Assembly (NCBI GenBank): GCA_021799715.1
Contig: JAJYZY010000073.1
Coordinates: forward strand, 1-11,742
From: Planctomycetota bacterium
Lineage (GTDB): Bacteria > Planctomycetota > Phycisphaerae > WQYP01
DNA length: 11,742 nucleotides
Direction: 5' to 3'
Position 1 is the first letter of the stretch. Each line of letters opens with the position of its first letter. The position numbers and the translations under genes were made by a program. Below are positions 1 to 6,476 of the stretch, in pieces. The notes beneath the pieces are model-generated. The model saw only the letters and a program-made list of their open reading frames with translations, did not search any database and had not been told where the DNA came from.

Positions 1-76
1 CTCCGCTTCGGACGCACAGCGGAAGATACCGTATTTTTTATCTCGTGTGAATTCATCATGTTTTCCAACATACAAT

Positions 77-416
77 TTCACCGATTAAACGGATACAAAG
101 GGGGACAACGACGTTGATCCTCGATCGCTGCGATGCCTCCCGCTCCCTCCCACCATAGGTCGAATACTCCACGGCACATGGCGGCTTGGTGTGGGCCGCT
201 TTCCGCCACAAAATCCCTCGTATCCGTGTTATCGGTGCGATTCGTGGTCCGTTTTTTGAGTCCACGGTTGCAACGCGGCCTTTGGAATGAAAACGCATGT
301 GTACGCCACGCGGCAATTAACGGGACATGCCGATCCCGTATTATTGCCGCGAAATCAGAATGTATGGGCACTTTTCGGATTTTAATAACGCATCACCAGG
401 GGCCGCACAGGTTATG
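77..416. repeat. Dispersed intergenic repeat, copy A (first of a tandem pair)
   Basis: Bases 115-416 recur at 471-772 with a constant offset of 356 and only about ten mismatches by eye, with no gaps. The copy begins with a degenerate array of 9-base units (accgat at 80-85, acggat at 89-94). Near its 3' end it holds a strong hairpin: cgcggcaat at 309-317 pairs perfectly with attgccgcg at 343-351, and inside it acggga at 320-325 pairs with tcccgt at 334-339 around an 8-base loop. Open frames through this stretch read the repeat on both strands, lack ribosome binding sites and resemble no protein I know, so I call no gene. Bases 1-76 show nothing I can name. Confidence 0.85.
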
Positions 417-772
417 AAGTGACCACGGATTGCGCGGATGACACGGATAAAAAGATGCAGGTGCGTATATTGATCCGCGATCGCTGCGATGCCTCCCGCT
501 CCCTCCCACCATAGGTCGAATACTCCACGGCACATGGCGGCTTGGTGTGGGCCGCTTTCCGCCACAAAACCCCTCGTATCCGTGTTATCGGTGCGATCCG
601 TGGTCCGTTTTTTGAGTCCACGGTTGCAACGCGGCCTTTGGAATGGAAACGCATGTATACGCCACGCGGCAATTAACGGGACATGCCGATCCCGTATTAT
701 TGCCGCGAAATCGAATTGTATGGGCACTTTTCGGATTTTAATAACGTATCATCAGGGGCCGCACAGGTTATG
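417..772. repeat. Dispersed intergenic repeat, copy B (second of a tandem pair)
   Basis: This is the second 356-base unit. It opens with a clean three-fold 9-base array (acggat at 425-430, gcggat at 434-439, acggat at 443-448), followed by the long segment 471-772 that is about 97 percent identical to 115-416. The hairpin is repeated without change at 665-673 with 699-707 (outer stem) and 676-681 with 690-695 (inner stem). The copy ends nine bases before the -35 box of the ArsR-family gene, so it forms that gene's upstream boundary. High identity with no gaps points to a recent tandem duplication. Confidence 0.85.
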
Positions 773-780
773 TTTTAGTG

Positions 781-809
781 TTGCTATTGGGTTTCATCGG
801 TGATACTAT
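781..809 (+). promoter_or_regulatory. Sigma70-type promoter for the ArsR-family gene
   Basis: A ttgcta box at 781-786 lies 17 bases before tactat at 804-809. This gives good -35 and -10 matches with ideal spacing, and the -10 box ends 25 bases before the ATG at 835. The AT-rich stretch down to the start (attcttatatagg) contrasts with the repeat upstream. ArsR-family proteins usually repress their own promoter, so this region is the likely operator, but I see no clean inverted repeat that would pin it down. Confidence 0.55.
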
Positions 810-834
810 TATTCTTATATAGGAATGTAGTGTT

Positions 835-1164
835 ATGATTGACGTTGGAAATCCGAAACTGGTGGAGCGTGTGGCTGATCGATTCCGGGCATTGGGGGAT
901 GAAAATCGCATTCGCCTGCTGGCCCGCCTGGCGCGATCTCCGGCCAACGTGCGTACTTTAACTGAAGAATTGGGCATCAGTCAGGCCGCCGCGTCTAAAC
1001 ATCTCGCCATCCTGCGCCGTGCCGGGCTGGTTAATTTTGAAAGCAAAGGACCGCAAAGCATATACCAGATCAGCGATCCGAGCGTGCATGAACTTTGCGG
1101 CATCGTCTGCCGGGGCGTGCTGGATTTTGTCCGCGAACAGGCTGCGGCGGTTGCACCGGATTGA
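835..1164 (+). CDS. ArsR/SmtB-family winged-helix transcriptional regulator
   Basis: This is a 109-residue protein of the size and shape of the ArsR/SmtB family. The opening 'RFRALGDENRIRLLARL' (residues 16-32) is the typical first helix pair. 'LTEELGISQAAASKHLAIL' (about 42-60) is the helix-turn-helix, and 'RRAGLVNFESKGPQSIYQI' (61-79) is the wing. It should act as a dimeric DNA-binding repressor. The classic ELCVCDL arsenic site in the recognition region is absent. The only cysteines are C88 and C92 in the C-terminal helix, in a CxxxC arrangement, so a metal or thiol signal is possible but unproven. A weak AGGA lies about ten bases before the ATG. The gene has its own promoter and is 96 bases ahead of accA. 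Its target is unknown; no metal or sulfur gene adjoins it. Confidence 0.88.
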   Translation: MIDVGNPKLVERVADRFRALGDENRIRLLARLARSPANVRTLTEELGISQAAASKHLAILRRAGLVNFESKGPQSIYQISDPSVHELCGIVCRGVLDFVREQAAAVAPD

Positions 1165-1181
1165 TGCGGTGATCCGCCTGA

Positions 1182-1211
1182 TTGGTGAACTGCCCGCGGT
1201 AATGATAAAAT
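1182..1211 (+). promoter_or_regulatory. Possible promoter for accA
   Basis: ttggtg at 1182-1187 and taaaat at 1206-1211 are spaced by 18 bases. The -10 box is good (5 of 6) and the -35 box is weak (3 of 6). It would start a leader of about 43 bases before the accA start. Read-through from the ArsR-family gene is an equally good explanation, since no terminator with a T-run lies between the two genes. Confidence 0.3.
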
Positions 1212-1260
1212 CCATTGCACAGCGCTTCGCCGCGCCCGATTTTGGCTCAAGGAGTTAACG

Positions 1261-2370
1261 ATGGCAACCGCACGGGGTAAAACAATAAAAAAAGCGACGG
1301 CAAAAAAAGCCGGTACCGGTATCTCGGGTCATTCCGGCACGTCACCTAAAGCCCCCGCCAAAAATGCAGCGGCCAAAAGCTCCGATGCTGCGGATGCCCC
1401 GCGCAATACCCAACTGGGTCTGAATTTTGAGCAGCCCATGCTGCAACTCGAGCGGCAAATTCAGGAACTGGTGGTTATTCAAGAACAAAAGGGCGTTGAT
1501 TACAGTGCTGAAATCATGCGCCTGCGCGACAATCTCACGGCTCTGCTGAAGAAAACCTACGATCATCTGTCCGCTTGGGAAACCGTGCAGGTCGCGCGGC
1601 ATCCGGCGCGGCCGCAGACAAGGGATTATATTGATCTGATCGTGAAAGAATTTGAAGAACTGCACGGCGACCGCCGCTACGGTGATGACCAAGCCATTGT
1701 CACCGGAACCGGGCGCATCGGCAGCCACAAGGTGCTGGTGGTGGGCCATCAGAAAGGGCGGAACACGAAGGAAAAAATCGCCTGCAATTTTGGCTGCGCC
1801 CATCCGGAAGGATATCGCAAGGCGCTGTTGAAAATGCAGTTGGCGGCGAAATTTAAACTGCCTGTTGTAGCCTTTATTGACACCCCCGGTGCCTATCCCG
1901 GATTAGGCTCCGAAGAGCGCGGCGTGGCCGAGGCCATTGCGTTAAATCTCAGGGAGTTGGCCGTTCTCCCTACGCCGATAATCTGTATTGTTATCGGCGA
2001 GGGCGGATCGGGCGGGGCGCTGGGCATTGGCGTGGGCGATCGCCTGGCAATGCTGCAATATGCCTGGTACAGCGTCATTTCGCCGGAGGGGTGCAGCGGC
2101 ATATTGTGGAAAGGCTCAGCCAATGCCGCCGATGCGGCGGAAGCCTTGAAGCTTACCAGCGGGGACCTCAAGGAAATCGGCATTATAGACGATGTGATCC
2201 GCGAGCCGCTCGGCGGTGCCCACCGCAATCCGCGCGCCGCCGCGGAAGCCATCGAACGTTATATTGACCGCGTGCTGCGGGAACTTAAGACGGTATCCCC
2301 GGAAGACCTTGTGGATCAGCGGTATATCCGCCTGCGTAAATACGGCGCGCGGGCCATGTCCGGAGCCTGA
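1261..2370 (+). CDS. accA: Acetyl-CoA carboxylase carboxyltransferase, alpha subunit
   Basis: AccA pairs with AccD to move the carboxyl group from carboxybiotin to acetyl-CoA, giving malonyl-CoA for fatty acid synthesis in the cytosol. Residues 53-369 follow the E. coli protein closely from end to end: LNFEQPM near 54, GHQKGRNTKEKI (162-173), FIDTPGAYPGLGSEERG (205-221), VIGEGGSGGALGIGVGD (244-260), SVISPEGCSGILWK (271-284) and EPLGGAHRNP (315-324). The oxyanion-hole glycines and the crotonase-fold core are all present. The start is set by AAGGAG at 1249-1254, six bases before the ATG. That start adds about 50 residues rich in Lys, Ala, Ser and Thr which E. coli AccA (319 residues) lacks. accD is not in the window. 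Confidence 0.97.
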   Translation: MATARGKTIKKATAKKAGTGISGHSGTSPKAPAKNAAAKSSDAADAPRNTQLGLNFEQPMLQLERQIQELVVIQEQKGVDYSAEIMRLRDNLTALLKKTYDHLSAWETVQVARHPARPQTRDYIDLIVKEFEELHGDRRYGDDQAIVTGTGRIGSHKVLVVGHQKGRNTKEKIACNFGCAHPEGYRKALLKMQLAAKFKLPVVAFIDTPGAYPGLGSEERGVAEAIALNLRELAVLPTPIICIVIGEGGSGGALGIGVGDRLAMLQYAWYSVISPEGCSGILWKGSANAADAAEALKLTSGDLKEIGIIDDVIREPLGGAHRNPRAAAEAIERYIDRVLRELKTVSPEDLVDQRYIRLRKYGARAMSGA

Positions 2371-2600
2371 AGACCGAAAACGTCCCGGCCATACATTTCC
2401 ATATATACACATCAAGTTTTATATGTATTGCAGCGTGTATATGTATGAACCGTCCGGCGGCACCGTCCGCCCCGCCGCCGCGCCCGGTGACGCATGCGCC
2501 GCCCGGACGTCTCCGGCTGCATATTCAAACGCGGCGCAGAACAGCGGATATGCGGCAAACGCTTGTAAACAGCGGGTTTTTAATACATTAAGATTTCCCA
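2371..2600. other. Intergenic stretch after accA, no gene seen
   Basis: These 230 bases hold no convincing gene. An AT-rich patch at about 2396-2446 contains an inverted pair, atatacac at 2403-2410 with gtgtatat at 2435-2442, around a 24-base loop. It could be a weak terminator or a protein site, but no T-run follows. The rest is GC-rich and featureless. An open frame that overlaps the end of accA and continues to about 2800 has no ribosome binding site and a composition unlike a protein, so I do not call it. Confidence 0.4.
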
Positions 2601-2629
2601 TTGACAGCCCCGCCCATGGTGCGTATCTT
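2601..2629 (+). promoter_or_regulatory. Strong sigma70-type promoter between accA and dnaA
   Basis: A perfect ttgaca at 2601-2606 is followed after exactly 17 bases by tatctt at 2624-2629 (4 of 6). It is one of the best matches in the window, yet it lies about 360 bases before the dnaA start. It therefore either drives dnaA with a very long leader or drives a separate small RNA from the foldable stretch that follows. Confidence 0.5.
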
Positions 2630-2635
2630 TGTTGT

Positions 2636-2790
2636 CTGTGTTTGGACGCGCCCCGCCAACGCGGTATTCGCCCAATGCACGCGGCCCGTGTGCTCCCGTT
2701 TCCGCTTGGCAGTGGCTGTGCGGCGCGGAAGTTGCAATGGGCCGGGTATGGAAGAACATGTAAGTCGGCCGGGCACGGATGTCCGGCCGG
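2636..2790 (+). ncRNA. Candidate structured small RNA or long dnaA leader
   Basis: Downstream of the 2601-2629 promoter, three successive foldable segments can be drawn. The first is ccgc/gcgg around caac at 2653-2664. The second is a long stem in which gcccaatgca (2670-2679) pairs with tgcaatgggc (2733-2742) with one mismatch and encloses ttccgc (2700-2705) with gcggaa (2725-2730). The third is a 10-bp hairpin with one G-T pair, 2766-2775 with 2780-2789, around a cgga loop. No open frame with a ribosome site fits. It matches no RNA family I recognise: there are no tmRNA, RNase P or SRP signatures. The boundaries are guesses. GC-rich DNA folds easily, so this is tentative. Confidence 0.3.
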
Positions 2791-2906
2791 GTGGAAGTGA
2801 ATGAAGTCGGCATCTCATGTACCCCGGTGTCCGGTTAAAGCGGAATGGGCGCGTGATGATTTCCCCGGCAGGATGCTAACGTAAATTTTGTAAAATTCCT
2901 TCAGGC

Positions 2907-2975
2907 TTTTCCGGCTCGACTATTGCGCATGGTCGCGGGGTGAGAGGCGCTTTGCGCCCTGGTTCAACCGGAAAA
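2907..2975 (+). promoter_or_regulatory. Possible structured leader just before dnaA
   Basis: ttttccgg at 2907-2914 is the exact complement of ccggaaaa at 2968-2975, which ends one base before the dnaA ribosome binding site (AAGGAG, 2977-2982). The enclosed bases hold two more hairpins: gactat/atggtc around tgcgc (2918-2934) and ggcgc/gcgcc around ttt (2946-2958). Together they would form a three-way junction next to the ribosome site. An AT-rich near-palindrome, aatttt-gt-aaaatt (2884-2897), with a taaaat that could serve as a -10 box, lies just upstream. Control of dnaA translation is possible but only inferred. Confidence 0.3.
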
Positions 2976-2989
2976 AAAGGAGCCGGGCT

Positions 2990-4351
2990 ATGCCAACACT
3001 GGATAATGCCAGCAGCGCACGAAACGTCTGGAATGAAGTCATCACGTACATTAAAAATCTCCACTCTGCGGTGGTGCGGCAGTGGTTTTCAGAACTGACA
3101 CCCGTGGATTTCAATTCCGGCGTGCTGACCGTCCGTTGCGCATCTTCCGTGCAGCAGCAATATCTCACCATGCGGTGCCGGGAAATTTTCAATGAGGCCG
3201 TTCAGGCTGCCACCGGTAAGCTTGTAACCATTCATTTCATCTGCGGGACCGTTGGCGGTACGACCACAAAACTGGCCAACATTTATAATGATGTTATCTT
3301 ATCCCCCGATTACGTGTTTGATAATTTTGTCGTTGGCCCCACCAATCAACTCGCCCATGCCACATGCATGGCTGTGGCCGGGCAACCCGGGAAAAGCTAC
3401 AACCCACTGTTTATCCATGGCGCGCCGGGGCTGGGCAAAACGCACCTGCTGCAGGCCACCTGCCAGGAGTTGCTCAAACGCCGGTCGGATATGCGGATTG
3501 TCTATTTATCCTGCGACAACTTCGTCAATCACTTCATGGAATGCGTGCAGTCCGGCGATATGATGCAGTTTAGAAACATCTATCGCAGCAGCGTGGATGT
3601 GCTGATTGTTGATGATATCCACTTTCTTAAAGGCCATGAACGAACACAGGAAGAATTCTTCCACACCTTTAACGCCCTGTTTCAACAGGGGCGGCAAATT
3701 ATTCTCAGCAGCGACAGCCACCCCTCGGAAATACCGGAATTGGAACAACGACTGGTCTCGCGATTCAGCAACGGCATGATCGCCCCGGTCGGCAAACCCT
3801 GCTATGAAACACGCTACGCCATTGTCCGGAAAAAGGCTCTTTTGCGCGGCATTGAACTGCCGGACGAAGTGGTCAAAATGATCGCCCGCCGCTTTGAAAA
3901 CAATATCCGCGAACTTGAGGGTGCCTTGACCAAGGTGCAGGCCTACGCCATGCTCAATGGCGGAAAATATGACGAATCCATCGCGGCAATGGCCCTGGGC
4001 GATATGACCCCGCCCTCCGAAAGGCTGGTATCCATTCAAATTATCATGGAACAGGTGATCGCATTTTACAACGTGCGCCTTTCCGATCTGCAAAGCAAAA
4101 AACGCCATAAATTCGTCGTGTTGCCCCGGCAGGTCTGCATGTACATCGCCCGCCGAAAAACCCGGCATTCCCTTGAAGAAATCGGCGGTTATTTCGGCGG
4201 CCGGGACCACACCACCGTCATGCACGCCCTGCGCGCCATTGAAGAGGCCAGAAAATCCGATGAGACGTTTGCCAAACATCTTGATCAGATTGAACTGAAT
4301 ATTGATACCGAAGCCTCCCGCGCCGCCGACGTTCGCGCCAGTCGGGCGTAA
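2990..4351 (+). CDS. dnaA: Chromosomal replication initiator protein DnaA
   Basis: DnaA binds DnaA boxes at the origin, melts the duplex as an ATP-bound filament and loads the helicase. At 453 residues all functional domains are visible. Domain I (about 1-85) starts 'NVWNEVITYIKN'. The domain II linker is very short (about 86-103). The AAA+ domain has Walker A GAPGLGKT (144-151), Walker B LIVDDI (205-210), sensor 1 ILSSD (238-242), the arginine finger in RLVSRF (R258) and sensor 2 in IRELEG (R308). Domain IV carries the DNA-binding signature GGRDHTTVMHA (403-413). AAGGAG at 2977-2982, seven bases ahead, supports the ATG. The gene has a free-standing position: accA lies 619 bases upstream and rpsB follows, with no dnaN, recF or gyrB. 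I see no cluster of DnaA boxes nearby, so an origin here is not supported. Confidence 0.97.
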   Translation: MPTLDNASSARNVWNEVITYIKNLHSAVVRQWFSELTPVDFNSGVLTVRCASSVQQQYLTMRCREIFNEAVQAATGKLVTIHFICGTVGGTTTKLANIYNDVILSPDYVFDNFVVGPTNQLAHATCMAVAGQPGKSYNPLFIHGAPGLGKTHLLQATCQELLKRRSDMRIVYLSCDNFVNHFMECVQSGDMMQFRNIYRSSVDVLIVDDIHFLKGHERTQEEFFHTFNALFQQGRQIILSSDSHPSEIPELEQRLVSRFSNGMIAPVGKPCYETRYAIVRKKALLRGIELPDEVVKMIARRFENNIRELEGALTKVQAYAMLNGGKYDESIAAMALGDMTPPSERLVSIQIIMEQVIAFYNVRLSDLQSKKRHKFVVLPRQVCMYIARRKTRHSLEEIGGYFGGRDHTTVMHALRAIEEARKSDETFAKHLDQIELNIDTEASRAADVRASRA

Positions 4352-4365
4352 GCCCCGTTTCACGC

Positions 4366-4394
4366 TGGACGCACCGGGCGAAAAGCGATATAAT
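4366..4394 (+). promoter_or_regulatory. Promoter for rpsB
   Basis: A perfect tataat at 4389-4394 stands 17 bases after tggacg at 4366-4371 (4 of 6 against the -35 consensus). It begins 15 bases after the dnaA stop and predicts a transcript start near 4401, giving an rpsB leader of about 135 bases. It shows that rpsB need not depend on dnaA transcription. Confidence 0.6.
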
Positions 4395-4400
4395 CCATAG

Positions 4401-4535
4401 TTTGCCGCATGTTCGGCTTATACGCAGCGCGCGCTGCGTGGCCGATGTACGCTATTTTGCCGCAAGGCGAATGTTAAGCGACGGTAGGAGCCTCCGCGGC
4501 AACCGGCTCTGAAATCGCTGATGTGAGGTTTCCCC
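4401..4535 (+). promoter_or_regulatory. Structured 5' leader of rpsB, possible S2 autoregulatory site
   Basis: The leader contains a perfect 18-base palindrome at 4422-4439 (acgcagcgc then its complement). As RNA it gives a 7-bp stem with a gcgc loop, flanked after an asymmetric internal loop by tcggc (4413-4417) pairing with gccga (4441-4445). A second small hairpin, gcc-gcaa-ggc (4459-4468), has a GNRA tetraloop. The leader ends with GAGGT at 4525-4529, six bases from the ATG. Ribosomal protein mRNAs often carry leaders bound by their own product, and an S2-binding leader is known for rpsB in enteric bacteria. Whether this one works that way is inference. Confidence 0.4.
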
Positions 4536-5396
4536 ATGGCCAATTCCGAATTGGTTCGTCAGCTCGTTGACTCCGGCATTCATTTCGGCCACCGCACCAG
4601 CCGGTGGAATCCCAAAATGAAACCGTATATTTACGGCAAACGGAATCTTATTCATATCATCGACGTGCGCGAAACGCTCAAAGGTCTGCTGGCCGCCCAG
4701 CGGTTTATCAGCCGTCTTGTGGGTAGCGGTCGTGATGTGTTATTTGTCGGCACCAAGCGGCAGGCCCGCTCGGTTATTGATGAAATCGGCAAACAGGCCG
4801 GCATGCCGGTGGTTACCGAACGCTGGCTCGGCGGCACCTTGACCAACTACCGAACGATTCGCTCGCGTTTGCAGCGCCTGGAGGAGTTGGAACGCATTTT
4901 GCAGTCTCCGGATGTCGGCAAGAATTATTCCAAGAAAATGGTTTCGAATTTAAACCGTGAATATCGTAAGATTCTCCGCAACCTCTCCGGTATCCGCGGC
5001 ATGGATCGGCTCCCCGGAGCATTGTTTGTTGTTGATGTCCACCGCGAAGTCATCGCCATTCAGGAAGCGCGAAAATTAAAAATTCCGGTCATCGGCCTTA
5101 TCGATACCGACAGCGACCCGGATATGGTTGATATCGCCATTCCCGCCAACGACGATGCCCTGCGCGGTATTGATTTGATCATGAAGGAAATTCTGGCCGC
5201 CGTATTGGAAGGTAAATCCGGCCGCATTGCCAAAGAAGAACAGGACAAAGTGCAGCAGCGGGCGGCAAAGTCCGAACGCACCCGCCGTCGCTCCACCTCC
5301 GCGCAGGCCGAGGAACAGATCGAAGCGGAAAAAGCCGCTGATGCCGAACCGGTGGCCGCTGAACCCTCCGCCGATTCCGCTGCCAGCAACGGCTGA
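4536..5396 (+). CDS. rpsB: 30S ribosomal protein S2
   Basis: S2 is a late-assembling small-subunit protein that bridges head and body of the 30S particle and works with S1. The 286 residues open with the standard 'LVDSGIHFGHRTSRWNPKM' (10-28). They keep 'YIYGKRNLIHIIDVRET' (31-47), 'FVGTKRQA' (70-77), 'ERWLGGTLTNYRTIRSR' (95-111), 'LPGALFVVDVHREVIAIQEA' and 'IPVIGLIDTDSDPDMVDIAIP', which together cover the family from end to end. The ribosomal core ends near residue 230. A tail of about 50 residues rich in Ala, Glu, Lys and Arg follows, which E. coli S2 (241 residues) lacks. The gene has its own promoter and leader. tsf, its usual downstream partner, is absent: the next gene is a phosphatase 273 bases on. 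Confidence 0.97.
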   Translation: MANSELVRQLVDSGIHFGHRTSRWNPKMKPYIYGKRNLIHIIDVRETLKGLLAAQRFISRLVGSGRDVLFVGTKRQARSVIDEIGKQAGMPVVTERWLGGTLTNYRTIRSRLQRLEELERILQSPDVGKNYSKKMVSNLNREYRKILRNLSGIRGMDRLPGALFVVDVHREVIAIQEARKLKIPVIGLIDTDSDPDMVDIAIPANDDALRGIDLIMKEILAAVLEGKSGRIAKEEQDKVQQRAAKSERTRRRSTSAQAEEQIEAEKAADAEPVAAEPSADSAASNG

Positions 5397-5669
5397 TCCT
5401 GGCGCACTGCAATACAGGCAACCACCGCCGCCCAACTGGCAAGCGCCGTCGGATGCGCAATTCCGGCGGCTGCGTGAGGGGACGAAGGGGTTGTATTGGC
5501 CATCGGCGTTGCCGCCGGTCCGAAGCGTTGTGTTGTTTTGTTGCCGGTTCATCGGCCGCCAACCTCGCTTCGTTAATCGTAATCCAGTGCCGACGCGCTT
5601 GCCCTTAAGCCCGCCGGCGCTATTGGGTAGCGCACCGTGCCGGTTATGCTTCAGCCCACGAGGTACCGC
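5397..5669. other. Intergenic stretch between rpsB and the PAP2 gene
   Basis: No gene or clear terminator is visible in these 273 bases. The one distinct element is a hairpin, gcgcta (5617-5622) with tagcgc (5628-5633) around ttggg, about 37 bases before the phosphatase start. It has no T-run and overlaps a possible upstream GTG start of that gene at 5637. No promoter with both boxes stands out, so how the next gene is transcribed is unclear. Confidence 0.35.
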
Positions 5670-6476
5670 ATGCAAAAAGCCGCCGTTTCCACCGGTATGC
5701 CGCCGAAGGCTTCACCGCTGAAAAAAAACCTCATCATCCTGGGAATTGTGGCCTTGGCGGAAATTGCCCTGCTGAGTTTCAATGCCCGACTTGATACCAT
5801 GGCCTGGCGGGCCACGCGCTGGCTGATGGGTGATCAGCAGCCTTATAACTGGAATAACGTCCGGTTGAATCCCCAAACCCACCCCGACGCGCCCTGGTGG
5901 CGCACCGTTACGCCGCCCTTTCACTCCCAGTTGTATCACCATACCGAAAGCACCTGGCGGGCCTTGCGGGATGTGGGCGTTCCTGCCGAAGTTATATTTA
6001 TATGTCTACTGGTATGGGTTTATGACCCGGCCCGGTGGAAAGCCATCGCCGTCATGCTCAGTTCCATTCTGGGAGCCGGTGCTGTTTCCGAGGCTTTCAA
6101 AAGCGTCTGCGGGCGCGTGCGCCCCATCGGCACTTTGCCCAACGGCCATTTGAACAATGGCTTGAATGTGTGGCATTGGTTCCGTGGTTTTCATACGCAG
6201 GTTGATTTAAGCTTTCCCAGCGGCCACGCCTGCGTCGCCTTTGCCATGGCCGCGGCGCTTACGTACCTGTCACCCAGGGGCCGGCGGCTGTTTCTGCTTG
6301 TGGCCTGGCTGACATCCTTTTCCCGCATTGTCATGCAGGCCCATTTTTATTCCGACATTATCGCCGGTGGAACCATCGGCTGGTTCTGCGGCTTCGGCTG
6401 CGCTATTTGGATGGGAGAGCGTCTGGGCCTGCCGCAACGGACTCTCGTTCCGGAAGCGCAAAGTGTTCCCGCTTGA
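5670..6476 (+). CDS. PAP2-family membrane phosphatase
   Basis: This is a PAP2 (type 2 phosphatidic acid phosphatase) family protein of 268 residues with all three catalytic motifs: KSVCGRVRP (K144 to P152), PSGH (183-186) and SRIVMQAHFYSD (S218, R219, H225, D229). The two histidines act as nucleophile and acid/base on a phosphate ester. The substrate could be a lipid phosphate, undecaprenyl diphosphate or a lipid A phosphate; sequence alone does not say. Hydrophobic stretches at about 19-35, 109-135 and the C-terminal half place it in the inner membrane, with a soluble loop between the first two. I chose the ATG at 5670 because GAGGT at 5660-5664 is five bases ahead. A GTG at 5637 would add 11 residues. 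The 3' end overlaps the converging exporter gene by 74 bases. Confidence 0.9.
   Translation: MQKAAVSTGMPPKASPLKKNLIILGIVALAEIALLSFNARLDTMAWRATRWLMGDQQPYNWNNVRLNPQTHPDAPWWRTVTPPFHSQLYHHTESTWRALRDVGVPAEVIFICLLVWVYDPARWKAIAVMLSSILGAGAVSEAFKSVCGRVRPIGTLPNGHLNNGLNVWHWFRGFHTQVDLSFPSGHACVAFAMAAALTYLSPRGRRLFLLVAWLTSFSRIVMQAHFYSDIIAGGTIGWFCGFGCAIWMGERLGLPQRTLVPEAQSVPA

Noticed and set aside
425..448. CRISPR-like short repeats (acggat units every 9 bases)
   Set aside because: Units are six conserved bases at 9-base spacing with no spacer-length intervals and no cas genes; they are microrepeats within the dispersed element.
56..803. Several open frames of 86-128 codons on both strands across the tandem repeat
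   Set aside because: They recur in both repeat units because the DNA does, occupy several frames on both strands, and lack ribosome sites. Their peptides are typical false products of this repeat type.
2216..2800. 194-codon open frame on the plus strand running from inside accA into the intergenic region
   Set aside because: It starts within accA in another frame, has no ribosome site, and its composition (many Cys, Arg, Pro, Ala) is that of translated GC-rich noncoding DNA.
2955..2975. tRNA T-loop-like ggttcaacc before dnaA
   Set aside because: The loop is too short for a T-loop, and no acceptor, D or anticodon arm can be drawn around it.
3506..4363. 285-codon open frame antisense to dnaA
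   Set aside because: It lies wholly opposite a certain gene and reflects codon-position bias; the peptide resembles no family.
2371..4535. Replication origin beside dnaA
   Set aside because: No cluster of ttatccaca-like boxes is visible in either flank of dnaA; a single partial match near 3410 lies within the gene itself.
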